This document shows positions 1-8,635 of a stretch of DNA of 63,406 bases, in pieces. The notes under the pieces are model-generated. The model saw nothing but the letters and a program-made list of their open reading frames with translations, did no database searches and was not told the DNA's origin. Source of the stretch: a virus. Location of the stretch: IMG/VR virus record IMGVR_UViG_3300025135_000005, positions 1-63,406 of that record; one strand, written 5' to 3'. How positions within the stretch are numbered: position 1 is the stretch's first letter; each line of letters starts with the position of its first letter. The position numbers were made by a program, and so were the translations under genes.

Positions 1-1059
1 GCTTTAGGGCACTATCACGGTTTTAAAGCAATTTCAAAAAAAGCCTTTTTAACTGGAATTACAGGTCAGGATGGAAGTTACCTTGCTGAACTTCTTCTTG
101 AGAAGGGATATATTGTGCATGCGATTATTAGAAGAGCCAGCACATTCAACACAGAGAGAATTGACCACTTGATGGACCACCCAAGACTGCATCTTCATCA
201 CGGAGACATCACGGACCCAACAAACATCATGAGACTAATTTCTGAGGTTAAGCCAGATGAAATATATAATCTTGCAGCACAATCTCACGTTAAGGTGTCA
301 TTTGAGGTTCCACACTACACTGCTCAAACAGATGCACTTGGAACTCTTACTATTCTTGAGGCCATGCTTGCATATTGCCCGAAAGCCAAGTTCTATCAAG
401 CTTCTACTTCTGAGTTATATGGAGGAATGGAGTATAATAAGAACAGCGAAGGCTTCTATGATGAGGATTCACCATTCCACCCACGCAGTCCATATGGAGT
501 TGCAAAACTTTATGGTTTCTGGATTATTAAGAATTATCGTGAATCATACAATCTTTTTGCATGCAACGGGATATTATTCAATCATGAGAGCGAGAGAAGG
601 GGAAAGACTTTTGTTACCAAAAAAATCACAACCAACATGGTCCAAATAAAAAAAGGCAAGCGTGATGTGTTGAAAATGGGTAACTTAGATGCAGAGAGAG
701 ATTGGGGTCACGCCCAAGAGTATGTTGAGGGCATGTGGAGAATGCTCCAACAGGATACACCACAGGATTTTGTTCTTGCAACTGGAAAGACTTATAAGGT
801 CCGCACGTTTATCGAAATGGCTGCGAGGCATCTTGGCTGGGAAATTGAGTGGAGAGGTGAAGGAGTTGATGAGAAGGGTTATGATAAGGAATCTGGAAAA
901 CTTATTGTTGAGGTGGACCCAAAGTATTTTAGACCAGCTGAAGTTGATAGACTTATTGGAGACCCAAGTAAGGCTAAAAACGTTCTTGGATGGGAGGCGA
1001 AGGTTGACCTTGACGAACTTATTGAGAGAATGGTTAAGCATGATTTAGAACACGAATAA
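1..1059 (+). CDS. gmd: GDP-mannose 4,6-dehydratase, 5'-truncated by the window edge
   Basis: Converts GDP-mannose to GDP-4-keto-6-deoxymannose, the precursor of GDP-fucose and related deoxysugars. The reading frame is open from base 1, so the start lies outside the window; about 352 residues are visible against roughly 370 for the family. The Rossmann NAD(P)-binding motif [13 protein letters not shown] is encoded near bases 52-90, before the first internal GTG at 115. The SDR catalytic pair is in SPYGVAK (Tyr and Lys encoded near 493-507). The family-typical segments NHESERRG and ERDWGHA are intact. Two glycosyltransferases lie about 4 kb downstream, which suggests a sugar-modification function for host surface or virion; that is inference. 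Identity is secure from the motifs. Confidence 0.95.
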   Translation, partial: ALGHYHGFKAISKKAFLTGITGQDGSYLAELLLEKGYIVHAIIRRASTFNTERIDHLMDHPRLHLHHGDITDPTNIMRLISEVKPDEIYNLAAQSHVKVSFEVPHYTAQTDALGTLTILEAMLAYCPKAKFYQASTSELYGGMEYNKNSEGFYDEDSPFHPRSPYGVAKLYGFWIIKNYRESYNLFACNGILFNHESERRGKTFVTKKITTNMVQIKKGKRDVLKMGNLDAERDWGHAQEYVEGMWRMLQQDTPQDFVLATGKTYKVRTFIEMAARHLGWEIEWRGEGVDEKGYDKESGKLIVEVDPKYFRPAEVDRLIGDPSKAKNVLGWEAKVDLDELIERMVKHDLEHE

Positions 1060-1061
1060 TT

Positions 1062-1100
1062 TTAAAGAATTAAAAAAATTTTTTTCTTTGAGTTTTTTTG
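1062..1100 (+). terminator. weak AT-only hairpin with T-tract
   Basis: AAAGAA pairs with TTCTTT across an A/T inner stem and is followed by a seven-T run. The stem has no G or C pairs, so terminator strength is doubtful. It sits in the 85-base gap between gmd and the A1-like gene. Confidence 0.3.
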
Positions 1101-1144
1101 CGTTAATTTGCACCAGAGAGAATATCTAATAGACAAAATTAACT

Positions 1145-2770
1145 ATGAAATTTGATGAACTAACTGAAGATGATATTCTTCATATCAGGGAAATATACTC
1201 TTCGAGAGATTTTTCTTGGGATGAAAGAATTATGGAGTTGATGAAATACCTTGGAAAGAGCGAGAGAACAACTCGAAAATGGCTTGTTAAACTTGGTATT
1301 AAACAGAAGGAGCAAGAGGAATCTCCTCAATTTAAAAGTGCTAAAAGTAGAAAGATTAGCAAAAAATCAAAAAGATTCATTATTACGTGGGCACAAAACA
1401 ACACTCCAGTCCATGAGGTCTTTTTGAGAAATATAGAAGGGTACGCCAAAGAAATTAATGCAGAAATAATTATCTTAGCTGGAAGATATAAAAATCCAAC
1501 TTCTGTATTTGAGGATGAAGCCCATGAATCATGGCACTCAAGAGTTGAACCATATCTTTATGCGAATCGACACAATCTACACAAACATCTTGTCCTTGTT
1601 GGGGATGTTAAAATTTCTCCAACAGCAGTCACGCCAATGACTGGAATGAGGGGGTTTAGCGGTTCTGAATCTTGTATTTTTGGACATCCAAAAATTCAAA
1701 TGGAGATGGTTCCAGTTCTTGAGGGGCAACCAGCAAAGATGATGTTAACTACTGGAGCCTGTACTGTTGCAAATTATACAGATTCTAAGGCTGGTAAAAA
1801 AGGAGAATTTCACCACATACTTGGCTTTGTTATTGTTGAGATTAAAGATAATCATAAGTTCTTCACAAGACAAGTAACTGCTACTGATGATGGAAATTTC
1901 TATGACTTATACTACAGAGTTCAATTTGAGGGTGGCGCTAAAAAGGTTAACTTAATTCCTGGGTTGACATTTGCCTCGAAAGAAATTGAAGGCAAATCAA
2001 GGGTTAAGAGAATCAAGGAAATTGATGCGGCTATTCTTGGTGACATTCACTTTGGAGAGCACGACCAAACTGTTATTGACAGCACACTAAACGTCTTGTT
2101 TAAAAATTTAAGGCCCAAGGAAGTTGTTCTTCATGACATATTTAATGGCCACTCAATAAGTCATCACGATAGAAAAGATGCCTTTGCTCAATACAGAAAA
2201 GAAATTGAGGGCAAGAATGATGTTGACAAGGAGATTAGAGAAATGATTGATGGCCTTAAGCCATTTTCTAAATATAGAACGATTATTGCCAGGAGTAATC
2301 ACGATGACTTTATTGATAGATGGCTTAGGGATGCAGATTGGAAAAGAGATGGTAGTATTAAAAATGCTCCAGCTTACATGAGATTCTCGGCCATGCTTCT
2401 TGAAGACAAGGCTCCTAAGGGAATTATTCCAACCATTGTAGAGAAAGAGTACCCAGAAATGATTACACTTGGTAGAAGTGATAGTTATAAAGTTCATGAC
2501 TGGGAAGTTGGTCAACATGGTGATATTGGAGCGAGCGGAAGCAGGGGCTCAATAAATCAGTTTAGAGGATTAAACTCTAAGATGATTATAGGTCACTCAC
2601 ATTCTCCAAGTCGTAAGGATGGCGTAATTCAAGTTGGAACATCAACCTTGTTGAGAGTTGGATATAACATCGGTCCAAGTGGCTGGCTTCAGACGCACGC
2701 AATTGTTCACGAAGATGGAAAGGCTCAGCATATCAATTTTATTGGCGGAGAATTTACAACATTTGAATAG
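1145..2770 (+). CDS. metallophosphoesterase resembling phage T5 DNA-transfer protein A1
   Basis: 541 residues. The N-terminal 50 residues form a helix-turn-helix-like segment (SERTTRKWLVKLGI). Residues 77-120 contain a block typical of T5 A1-type proteins (AQNNTPVHEVFLRN, then RYKNPTS). The C-terminal half carries metallophosphoesterase metal motifs in order: GDIH 299-302, GHSISHHD around 335-342, SNHD 384-387, GQHGD 456-460 and GHSHSP 483-488. T5 A1 is needed for second-step DNA transfer and for host DNA degradation. Whether this homologue does the same is inference; a general DNA phosphoesterase is the alternative. Its start is the only suitable ATG after an 85-base gap, and a small gene follows one base after its stop. 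Confidence 0.72.
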   Translation: MKFDELTEDDILHIREIYSSRDFSWDERIMELMKYLGKSERTTRKWLVKLGIKQKEQEESPQFKSAKSRKISKKSKRFIITWAQNNTPVHEVFLRNIEGYAKEINAEIIILAGRYKNPTSVFEDEAHESWHSRVEPYLYANRHNLHKHLVLVGDVKISPTAVTPMTGMRGFSGSESCIFGHPKIQMEMVPVLEGQPAKMMLTTGACTVANYTDSKAGKKGEFHHILGFVIVEIKDNHKFFTRQVTATDDGNFYDLYYRVQFEGGAKKVNLIPGLTFASKEIEGKSRVKRIKEIDAAILGDIHFGEHDQTVIDSTLNVLFKNLRPKEVVLHDIFNGHSISHHDRKDAFAQYRKEIEGKNDVDKEIREMIDGLKPFSKYRTIIARSNHDDFIDRWLRDADWKRDGSIKNAPAYMRFSAMLLEDKAPKGIIPTIVEKEYPEMITLGRSDSYKVHDWEVGQHGDIGASGSRGSINQFRGLNSKMIIGHSHSPSRKDGVIQVGTSTLLRVGYNIGPSGWLQTHAIVHEDGKAQHINFIGGEFTTFE

Positions 2771-2771
2771 T

Positions 2772-3005
2772 ATGGAAGATAAGGTGCAAGAAGTAAAATT
2801 AGCAGTTAGAATCAGTGGAGACTATGCTGCTTGGCATGAAATATCCCATAATATAATGTGGGATTATACGAATGACATCAAAACTGGACTATACAGCAAG
2901 GAAGAGGCTGAGGATGCGTTAGAAGAAGGGCATGACCAAGGGTATTCTGATTGTCAAATGATGGATGGCATACTTTATAAGGGAAAATACTATGTTAAAC
3001 TTTAA
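2772..3005 (+). CDS. small hypothetical protein
   Basis: 77 residues, not recognised. The chosen ATG lies one base after the stop of the A1-like gene, so the two are probably translationally coupled; the frame extends upstream inside the previous gene but only as overlap. The protein is mildly acidic, with a central helix rich in Glu and Ala (KEEAEDALEEGHDQG) and a Cys-Gln-Met-Met stretch near the end. No membrane segment or signal peptide is visible. It closes an apparent three-gene run with the HAD-like gene 11 bases downstream. Confidence 0.7.
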   Translation: MEDKVQEVKLAVRISGDYAAWHEISHNIMWDYTNDIKTGLYSKEEAEDALEEGHDQGYSDCQMMDGILYKGKYYVKL

Positions 3006-3016
3006 ATAGATTTATA

Positions 3017-3733
3017 ATGAAAACAATAGGAATTAGTATTGATGGTGTGATAAGAGATTTTTATGCCGAATTCGATAAGCAGTATCGAAAAGCGTTTATT
3101 CATAATCCAAGTCTGGTTGAGATGAATAAAGATATGACAGTTAAGGAAAATTCAGAAGAAGAATTAATTCTTCTTGATAAGAAAATTGAACTAAAGGAAA
3201 AAGAGTTAATCACTCTCCCTATGAATTCATACGACCTTGTTAACCACTACAAATTTGACAACACAGTTGGAATGGATGGGGAAACAATTCTCTCTCCACA
3301 AGAAGCTCTTGAAGAATTCATGTACCAAAAATTCCCATTCCAGATTTTTGGAAAAGGGGAAGAGTATAAGGGGGCAAGTGAAGCCTTCAACAGAATCCAA
3401 GCTTACGGACTTCAAAACAAATTGTATAAGACAGTTCTTCTTACAAGTATCGGTGGAGCAGCACTTCCAGCTACATGGCACTTCCTTGCAACACATAACT
3501 GCAGAATGAGAAGTTTTCAGTGTGTTGAGCAAGAACATGAGAAGTGGAGTCATTGCGATATTTTAATAGACTGTGTTCCAGAAATTCTACAAGATGTTCC
3601 AGATGGAAAAACAGCAATCAAAATCGAACACGCTTTTAATTCCTGGGATAAGGCTGACCACAGTTTTAAATTACTATCAGATATTAATCCCTCTTTCTTA
3701 GAAGATTTGTTGGTTGGAGAAAAAAAATCATAA
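3017..3733 (+). CDS. HAD-like protein with altered catalytic motif
   Basis: 238 residues. The N-terminus GISIDGVIRDF (5-15) matches HAD motif I of phage 5'-nucleotidase-like proteins (DxDGVxRD). However, the first aspartate, the nucleophile, is Ser7; Asp9 remains. A second family-like element near the C-terminus reads DILIDCVPEI, where relatives usually have DILIDDRPE. A charged helix insertion follows the first strand at about residues 38-65. Known HAD nucleotidases need the first Asp, so this copy may be inactive or a binding protein; that is inference. It lies 11 bases after the small gene 2772-3005. Confidence 0.6.
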   Translation: MKTIGISIDGVIRDFYAEFDKQYRKAFIHNPSLVEMNKDMTVKENSEEELILLDKKIELKEKELITLPMNSYDLVNHYKFDNTVGMDGETILSPQEALEEFMYQKFPFQIFGKGEEYKGASEAFNRIQAYGLQNKLYKTVLLTSIGGAALPATWHFLATHNCRMRSFQCVEQEHEKWSHCDILIDCVPEILQDVPDGKTAIKIEHAFNSWDKADHSFKLLSDINPSFLEDLLVGEKKS

Positions 3734-3796
3734 AAATTTTGTTTTATGATAATTTTTTTTTAATCTGTTATTTAGAGTTACACTTAAAATTTAATT

Positions 3797-4654
3797 ATGT
3801 CGATTAAGAAAAACAAAAAGTCTTCTAAGAAGACAACAACCACAGTTACAACAACCATTGTAACAACCACTACTACGGTAGATAAAAATCTTGATACCCA
3901 CTATCTTCTTGTTTTAGACAGAAGCGGGTCAATGTCCTCGTGCTGGAACTCAACAATCAGCGGATTAAATGAGCAGCTTGGAACTATCAGACACCTTGAG
4001 GAGAAATATCCAGAACAAAGATATTTTGTTTCTCTTGTGGTTTTTGATACAGAAATTGATACAATCATGGAAAATAAGCCTATTTCCGAAGTTAAAGATT
4101 TCGATGGGACCGAATTCTCACCAAGAGGCGCAACGGCTTTGCATGATGCAATTGGAGTTGGAATTTCAAATCTTAAATCTTACTTGAGCAAAAAAGATAA
4201 GAATAGCGACAGCATTTCAACAGCGCTTGTTGTTATTATGACAGATGGTGAAGAAAATTCATCAAGAGAACATAACGCAACATCAATTAAAGAAATTATT
4301 GGTGAGCTTGAGAAAGGTGGAGCATGGACTTTTAGTTATATGGGAGCAAATCAAGATGCTGTATTAACTGCAAGTAGATTTGGAATTTCAGCAGGTAATT
4401 CAATTAACTACTCATCTACTTCAGCTGGGGCAGCAGCCGCTTCCAATGCCCTTTCAAGGGGTATTATGGGAAGAGCTAAGATGAGTAATGCTTCATATAC
4501 AGCATCTGCATCTTTAGGTGATGTAACACTTGAGTCAATGACTTTAAATGATATGACCAATACAGCATTTTTCTCATCAGTAGTTGAAGGGGATACAATC
4601 GGTGAAGACCTTTCTAATGTGAAGGAGGTTGAGATTGATGAAGAAAAAGCTTAA
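3797..4654 (+). CDS. von Willebrand factor A domain protein with Thr-rich leader
   Basis: 285 residues. A lysine- and threonine-rich leader (residues 1-30) precedes a VWA domain. The metal-ion-dependent adhesion site is complete: DRSGSM at 41-46, Thr113 in GATAL, and Asp150 in MTDGEEN. The C-terminal third is Ala/Ser-rich (SAGAAAASNAL) and resembles the C-terminal tail of phage and bacterial VWA proteins of tellurite-resistance type. VWA domains bind partner proteins through Mg2+. The partner is unknown and no AAA or MoxR ATPase is adjacent. No signal peptide is seen. A strong terminator follows. Confidence 0.85.
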   Translation: MSIKKNKKSSKKTTTTVTTTIVTTTTTVDKNLDTHYLLVLDRSGSMSSCWNSTISGLNEQLGTIRHLEEKYPEQRYFVSLVVFDTEIDTIMENKPISEVKDFDGTEFSPRGATALHDAIGVGISNLKSYLSKKDKNSDSISTALVVIMTDGEENSSREHNATSIKEIIGELEKGGAWTFSYMGANQDAVLTASRFGISAGNSINYSSTSAGAAAASNALSRGIMGRAKMSNASYTASASLGDVTLESMTLNDMTNTAFFSSVVEGDTIGEDLSNVKEVEIDEEKA

Positions 4655-4712
4655 TAGTAGCAATACGAAAAAGATTAGTACAACTATTTAGCCGCTACTT
4701 TTATAAATTTAG

Positions 4713-4748
4713 AAAGACCAGGAAATTAATTTCCTGGTCTTTTTTTTT
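4713..4748 (+). terminator. rho-independent terminator
   Basis: A perfect 13-bp inverted repeat (AGACCAGGAAATT and its complement, 4715-4740) is followed by eight T. It ends the unit finishing with the VWA gene and precedes the glycosyltransferase gene. Confidence 0.92.
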
Positions 4749-4825
4749 AAAAACTATTTATTTTCTTTATGGAGCTTTATATATTTATTTCAATACGATA
4801 AAACACTTTAAATAAATAAATTTTC

Positions 4826-6019
4826 ATGGAAAAGAATGCTGAAGTACAAGAAGAGGTGAAACAGCCTAATCAAAATGACATTATCGACAACGCTATCGGT
4901 AAGCTCAGAGACAACACTTTCAAAACATATTTCTATTGTCCACCAATGAATAGCCCAAGCGGGGGAATTGGTGTCCTTCTTAGAGCGGCTAAGAATCTTA
5001 GTGATAATGGTTTTGATGTAACACTTGTTTATGAACCAAGACAAGACCAAAGAGCTTCATACGAAGCTTCAACAAAAGCAAAGAAGCAAGTAGATATTTT
5101 TGAAAGATTTAATCCTATTTGGGTTGACTTTGACATCTCTAACATTAAAATAATGCCCCTTGGAGATAAAGAAATAACATTTAACGATGGAACCACACAG
5201 GCTTGTATTCCTCTTAGTGTTAATCCTGAAGATTTCTTAATCATCCCAGAAGGTTTCCCAGATGTGATGAAGAAGACAATGCAAGTTTCTTGTAAGAGAA
5301 TTATCTTCGCACAAAGCTGGTTCTATGTATTGAATGCAATGCAGCCAGGAGAGAAGTGGCAACACTTCGGAATCAGAGATGTAATCTCAGCTTCTGACGC
5401 AATTACTGAATACTTAGTATCAGTTATGCCTGGTCTTTATGTTAAAAATTTTAAGCAAGGAATCAATAGAGACATTTTCAAAGTTCCAGCAAAAGTATCT
5501 GACAAACTTCCTATGGTCGCATTCAGCGCATCAAGAGGTCCAGAAAATAAACTTAAGACCTACAACATCATCAAGACATTCTACGCATTTTATCCACACC
5601 TTAAGTGGGTTAGGTTCCAGGAGCTTGAAGGAATGGATAGAGAGCAATTTGCAGAAAGACTTTCTTCTTGCGCATTTTATTTATACACCGATGACATTGC
5701 AGGATTTGGTACAGCTCCACTTGAGGCTATGGCCTGTGGAACTCACACAATTGGCTGGGCTTCATTTGGAGGTAAAGAATATATGACCAACGAAAACGGT
5801 TTCTGGTGCAACAATGGAGATATATTCCAGACTGCAGAAATTCTTGGGCTTGCTATTGATAAGTGGCTTAACGGTGATATGGATAATGAAACCATCCAAG
5901 AAAAATATGAAGAAACTCTTAGTAAGTATACTGTTGAGGGAGAAAAAGAAAACATAATCAAACTTTTAAATGAATATAAAGATGAAAGAATCAAAGAACT
6001 TGAAAGCTTCAAGCAATAA
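4826..6019 (+). CDS. GT-B type glycosyltransferase
   Basis: 397 residues. It has a GT-B layout: an N-terminal Rossmann half with a glycine-rich loop SPSGGIGVLLRAAKNL (about 43-58), and a C-terminal half with the nucleotide-sugar site GFGTAPLEAMACGT (about 294-307) followed by GGKEYM. This is characteristic of GT4/GT1-like enzymes that transfer a sugar from a nucleotide donor. Substrate and acceptor cannot be read from sequence. The next gene, a GT-A-like transferase, overlaps its 3' end by about 38 bases, so they are probably co-translated. With gmd upstream they may decorate DNA, virion or host glycans; that is inference. Confidence 0.85.
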   Translation: MEKNAEVQEEVKQPNQNDIIDNAIGKLRDNTFKTYFYCPPMNSPSGGIGVLLRAAKNLSDNGFDVTLVYEPRQDQRASYEASTKAKKQVDIFERFNPIWVDFDISNIKIMPLGDKEITFNDGTTQACIPLSVNPEDFLIIPEGFPDVMKKTMQVSCKRIIFAQSWFYVLNAMQPGEKWQHFGIRDVISASDAITEYLVSVMPGLYVKNFKQGINRDIFKVPAKVSDKLPMVAFSASRGPENKLKTYNIIKTFYAFYPHLKWVRFQELEGMDREQFAERLSSCAFYLYTDDIAGFGTAPLEAMACGTHTIGWASFGGKEYMTNENGFWCNNGDIFQTAEILGLAIDKWLNGDMDNETIQEKYEETLSKYTVEGEKENIIKLLNEYKDERIKELESFKQ

Positions 6020-6926
6020 TATCCTTGTAGGATTATACCTTGATAAGATTAAGCACGAAGGTCAATTGGCAGAATGCCTTTTTGGTCTTGCTAATCAAAC
6101 ACATCCAGTTGATGTTGTTATTTTAGATGCTGGCCTATCAGACAAAGAGGTCGAGGCTTTGATGAAGATAGCTAAGGCACCATCTATCAAAATGATAAAG
6201 ACAAACGAGGATGGAACAGTGAAGGAGGAAATAATTGATGCTAAAAATGGTGTTGATGTAAATATCATTAAAACTGATGTTAGCAATTTCTCAAAAGTTT
6301 TCAATAGTCTTTTTAATATTGCACTTGAGGGTGGATATGAAGCTTTATCTATCGTTGAGGTTGATGATGCAGTTGGTGCCAATTGGTATAAGATTGCAAA
6401 TGTGTACATGGAAGAGAACGAAGAAGTTGGTTTTTTCTTGCCTATGATTAGAAACTTCCAAAACGGAGCTCTCACAGGACTTATGAATGAAGCTGCTTGG
6501 GCAGAGGGTATTTCTGAGGAACCAGGTAAATTCGATATGAATTTATTGCTAAGATTCAATTGCGCAAATCCACTTGGTGGAGTTTTTAGAGTTAGCAGCC
6601 TGAAAGAATATAGCGAAGATAAGGATGGTAGATTGTGTCCAATGAAAGAAAGCATTAAGATAAGTCATTACTATGAATTCTTCTTGAGAATGATATATAA
6701 TGACATTAAAATGATGACAATTCCACGAGTTGGATACGATTTCAGAGTAAACAATGTGCAAGAATTTAGTCACTCATCTTCTAAGGTTCCTAACAACCTT
6801 GTAACCCTTCCAGAGGAAAAAGGAGGTATGAGCGCTCAAGAAACTTCTTTCTGGGTTGAACTTGCCAAGAAAGAATACTTTTTTGAAGAAGATAGAAATA
6901 AGGTATATGAGCAGCAACCACAATAA
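5982..6926 (+). CDS. GT-A (family 2-like) glycosyltransferase
   Basis: About 314 residues. The beginning NILVGLYLDKIKHEGQLAEC followed by LANQTHPVDVVILDAG is the first Rossmann strand-helix of family 2-like transferases. A probable DxD metal/nucleotide-sugar motif lies in VEVDDAV near residue 126. Later segments (LGGVFRVSSL, YEFFLRMIYND) fit the acceptor half. Two in-frame ATGs, 5970 and 5982, overlap the previous gene; the later is reported and the choice is uncertain. The 3' end overlaps the sigma-factor gene by 20 bases. Substrate unknown. Confidence 0.65.
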   Translation: MKESKNLKASSNNILVGLYLDKIKHEGQLAECLFGLANQTHPVDVVILDAGLSDKEVEALMKIAKAPSIKMIKTNEDGTVKEEIIDAKNGVDVNIIKTDVSNFSKVFNSLFNIALEGGYEALSIVEVDDAVGANWYKIANVYMEENEEVGFFLPMIRNFQNGALTGLMNEAAWAEGISEEPGKFDMNLLLRFNCANPLGGVFRVSSLKEYSEDKDGRLCPMKESIKISHYYEFFLRMIYNDIKMMTIPRVGYDFRVNNVQEFSHSSSKVPNNLVTLPEEKGGMSAQETSFWVELAKKEYFFEEDRNKVYEQQPQ

Positions 6927-7812
6927 AAAGAATAAGGTAGCTAAGAGTAAAGAATATTGGACATCAGAGACCGAAGAGGCGGTCAAAGAATATTTAAAAA
7001 ACGACTTTAATTTTTATCAGTATAAAATTGATAGACACATTGAAGAAGTTGGAAAAAGTATCGAGAAGAATAGAGCCAATCCAAGGTTTAAAGTTATTGA
7101 CTTGGATGAAGATTTTATTCTTATAAATCAATCTATGGTAGACTATACCAGTAGACCAGCGATTATAAGAAAAAAAGAAGAAATCTTTAGAGGGTATATT
7201 CACAAGCCACTTACAAGGTTAGTTGAGAACATAATATTCAGCTTTAAGTTGTTTAGACAGGGTGTAGACGTTAAAACGCTGCACAACGACTGCATGTCTC
7301 ATGTTATCGAGAAATTTTGCAACTTTGACCCTGACCAGAACACTAAGTCTTTCTCATTCTACGGAACAGTAGCTAAGCACTACCTTCAAAATAAAAAAAA
7401 GGAAGTAGATAAAAGCACCAAGGTGATTCTTCCCTATGAAATTCATAGCGAAGAAGCCGATGAGCTATCTGCCTATGAGCTTGATGATGAGTCTGACCTT
7501 AATAGCTCACTCGCCCTCTTTAATCATATAACCAATCTTTTTGAGAGTGAAATAGATAGGGTAGACATTTCTAAGAATGATGCAAAAGTAGCAGAGGCAA
7601 TTGTTGATATATTTAAAAATCATGAGCTGATAGGTGTATACTCCAAGAGTTCTGTTTATAAATTAATCAAGGAGCACACCAACCTTGAAACAAAAGATAT
7701 TACATACTCGCTACATAGATTTAAAATCTTATACAAGCTTAAGAAGCAGGATTTTGTTGAAAAACACAAAGATAAGTATTACGGTTATGATGATGACGCA
7801 TTCCCTTATTAG
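6907..7812 (+). CDS. gp55-like late sigma factor
   Basis: 301 residues from the ATG that overlaps the previous stop by 20 bases; an in-frame upstream ATG at 6856 would lie deep inside the glycosyltransferase gene. Residues 138-166 match the core of T4 gp55-type sigma factors (region 2): CNFDPDQNTKSFSFYG, then AKHYLQNKKKEVDK. The C-terminal 80 residues form a helical module, and the protein ends in an acidic-aromatic tail (YYGYDDDAFPY). T4 gp55 directs RNA polymerase to late promoters together with a clamp-bound co-activator. The same role is inferred here, and a shared motif upstream of virion genes is the likely target. The next gene starts 3 bases later and looks like a relative of this C-terminus. 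Confidence 0.75.
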   Translation: MSSNHNKKNKVAKSKEYWTSETEEAVKEYLKNDFNFYQYKIDRHIEEVGKSIEKNRANPRFKVIDLDEDFILINQSMVDYTSRPAIIRKKEEIFRGYIHKPLTRLVENIIFSFKLFRQGVDVKTLHNDCMSHVIEKFCNFDPDQNTKSFSFYGTVAKHYLQNKKKEVDKSTKVILPYEIHSEEADELSAYELDDESDLNSSLALFNHITNLFESEIDRVDISKNDAKVAEAIVDIFKNHELIGVYSKSSVYKLIKEHTNLETKDITYSLHRFKILYKLKKQDFVEKHKDKYYGYDDDAFPY

Positions 7813-7815
7813 GTT

Positions 7816-8184
7816 ATGAAAAAGGAGTTGAAGAAAGAAATATTTTTATTAATACTTGAATCTATATTTGGAGATAAAACCAGGGAGATTGATAAGAAAA
7901 ATTGCATTTCTTTTTATCACTTTCTGGTAAATACTCTCTTAGATGAAATACAAGAAATTCCTCCTCACGAAGAAGAAGATATATACCTATGCAGCTCCAT
8001 CATTGAGCTATTGTGTAATTTTGACATAATGGGAGATGGTCTTGAGGATTGGGAGGGTGATATGACAATAGATTTCTTGAGAGACTTTTCTGGTCTCAGC
8101 GATACTGAATTCGACAGTACAATTATTAAATTCAGAAAAATTTACATACTCATAAAAGACGACTTCCTACTTGATTTAATGTAG
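7816..8184 (+). CDS. small acidic protein related to the C-terminus of the sigma factor
   Basis: 122 residues, strongly acidic. By eye, residues 59-118 align with the C-terminal module of the preceding sigma factor with one 4-residue gap: IIELLCNFDIMG against IVDIFKNHELIG, and KFRKIYILIKDDFL against RFKILYKLKKQDFV. It ends in a hydrophobic-acidic tail (IKDDFLLDLM). T4 encodes a small co-activator, gp33, whose hydrophobic-acidic C-terminus binds the sliding clamp. Position, size and tail make a gp33-like role plausible but unproven. It begins 3 bases after the sigma gene. Confidence 0.7.
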   Translation: MKKELKKEIFLLILESIFGDKTREIDKKNCISFYHFLVNTLLDEIQEIPPHEEEDIYLCSSIIELLCNFDIMGDGLEDWEGDMTIDFLRDFSGLSDTEFDSTIIKFRKIYILIKDDFLLDLM

Positions 8185-8198
8185 TTTTTTTCTGAAAT

Positions 8199-8207
8199 CT
8201 ATTTATA
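8199..8207 (+). promoter_or_regulatory. putative late promoter, CTATTTATA
   Basis: Copy of the recurrent [CA]TATTTAT[AG] element, 18 nt before the ATG at 8226. No TTG box is visible 20 nt upstream. Confidence 0.6.
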
Positions 8208-8225
8208 AGAACAAAAACTATTAAA

Positions 8226-8633
8226 ATGGAAAATAATACAAATAATAGCTCTGGAAGTAATTCTTCTGGAAAGAGGATGGACCCAACAAGGGAGTTGTAT
8301 GAAAAACTCATGTCCGAAGTTTATAAATATAAGCTTGAGGAGAGAGAGATGGCCCTTGATAGATACAGAAGGGCTGATGCTCAGATGGATTCAGCAGAGA
8401 GTTTTATATTAATGGGTAAGAATGCAATCGACTTTCTTAAGCAGGCGGCAAATGCTTCTGATGGTATTGAGAAGCTTGCAAAAGAAATTAAGAGCATTGT
8501 GTATAAGGAAGACTCATCATCAAATGTTGAGGTTAACTTTAACGATGCGACAAAGCGTGCGCTTATTGATGCTATTAAAGAAGAGGAGGATATGAACAAC
8601 GCCCTTCCAGATGAAGATTTAGAAGATAAGTAA
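8226..8633 (+). CDS. hypothetical helical protein, probably virion-related
   Basis: 135 residues, not recognised. A Ser/Asn-rich leader (residues 1-15) is followed by a long charged helix (about 20-55), a second helix, and an acidic tail (EEEDMNNALPDEDLEDK). It is the first gene after a late-type motif and directly precedes a run of structural genes, with its stop 2 bases from the next ATG. Size and acidity would fit an assembly chaperone or small terminase, but no motif supports either. Confidence 0.65.
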   Translation: MENNTNNSSGSNSSGKRMDPTRELYEKLMSEVYKYKLEEREMALDRYRRADAQMDSAESFILMGKNAIDFLKQAANASDGIEKLAKEIKSIVYKEDSSSNVEVNFNDATKRALIDAIKEEEDMNNALPDEDLEDK

Positions 8634-8635
8634 CA

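Noticed and set aside
8381-8599. Minus-strand open frames inside many structural genes
   Set aside because: They lack late or host-type promoters, overlap well-supported genes completely and have atypical composition (Ser/Leu/Ile-rich antisense bias).
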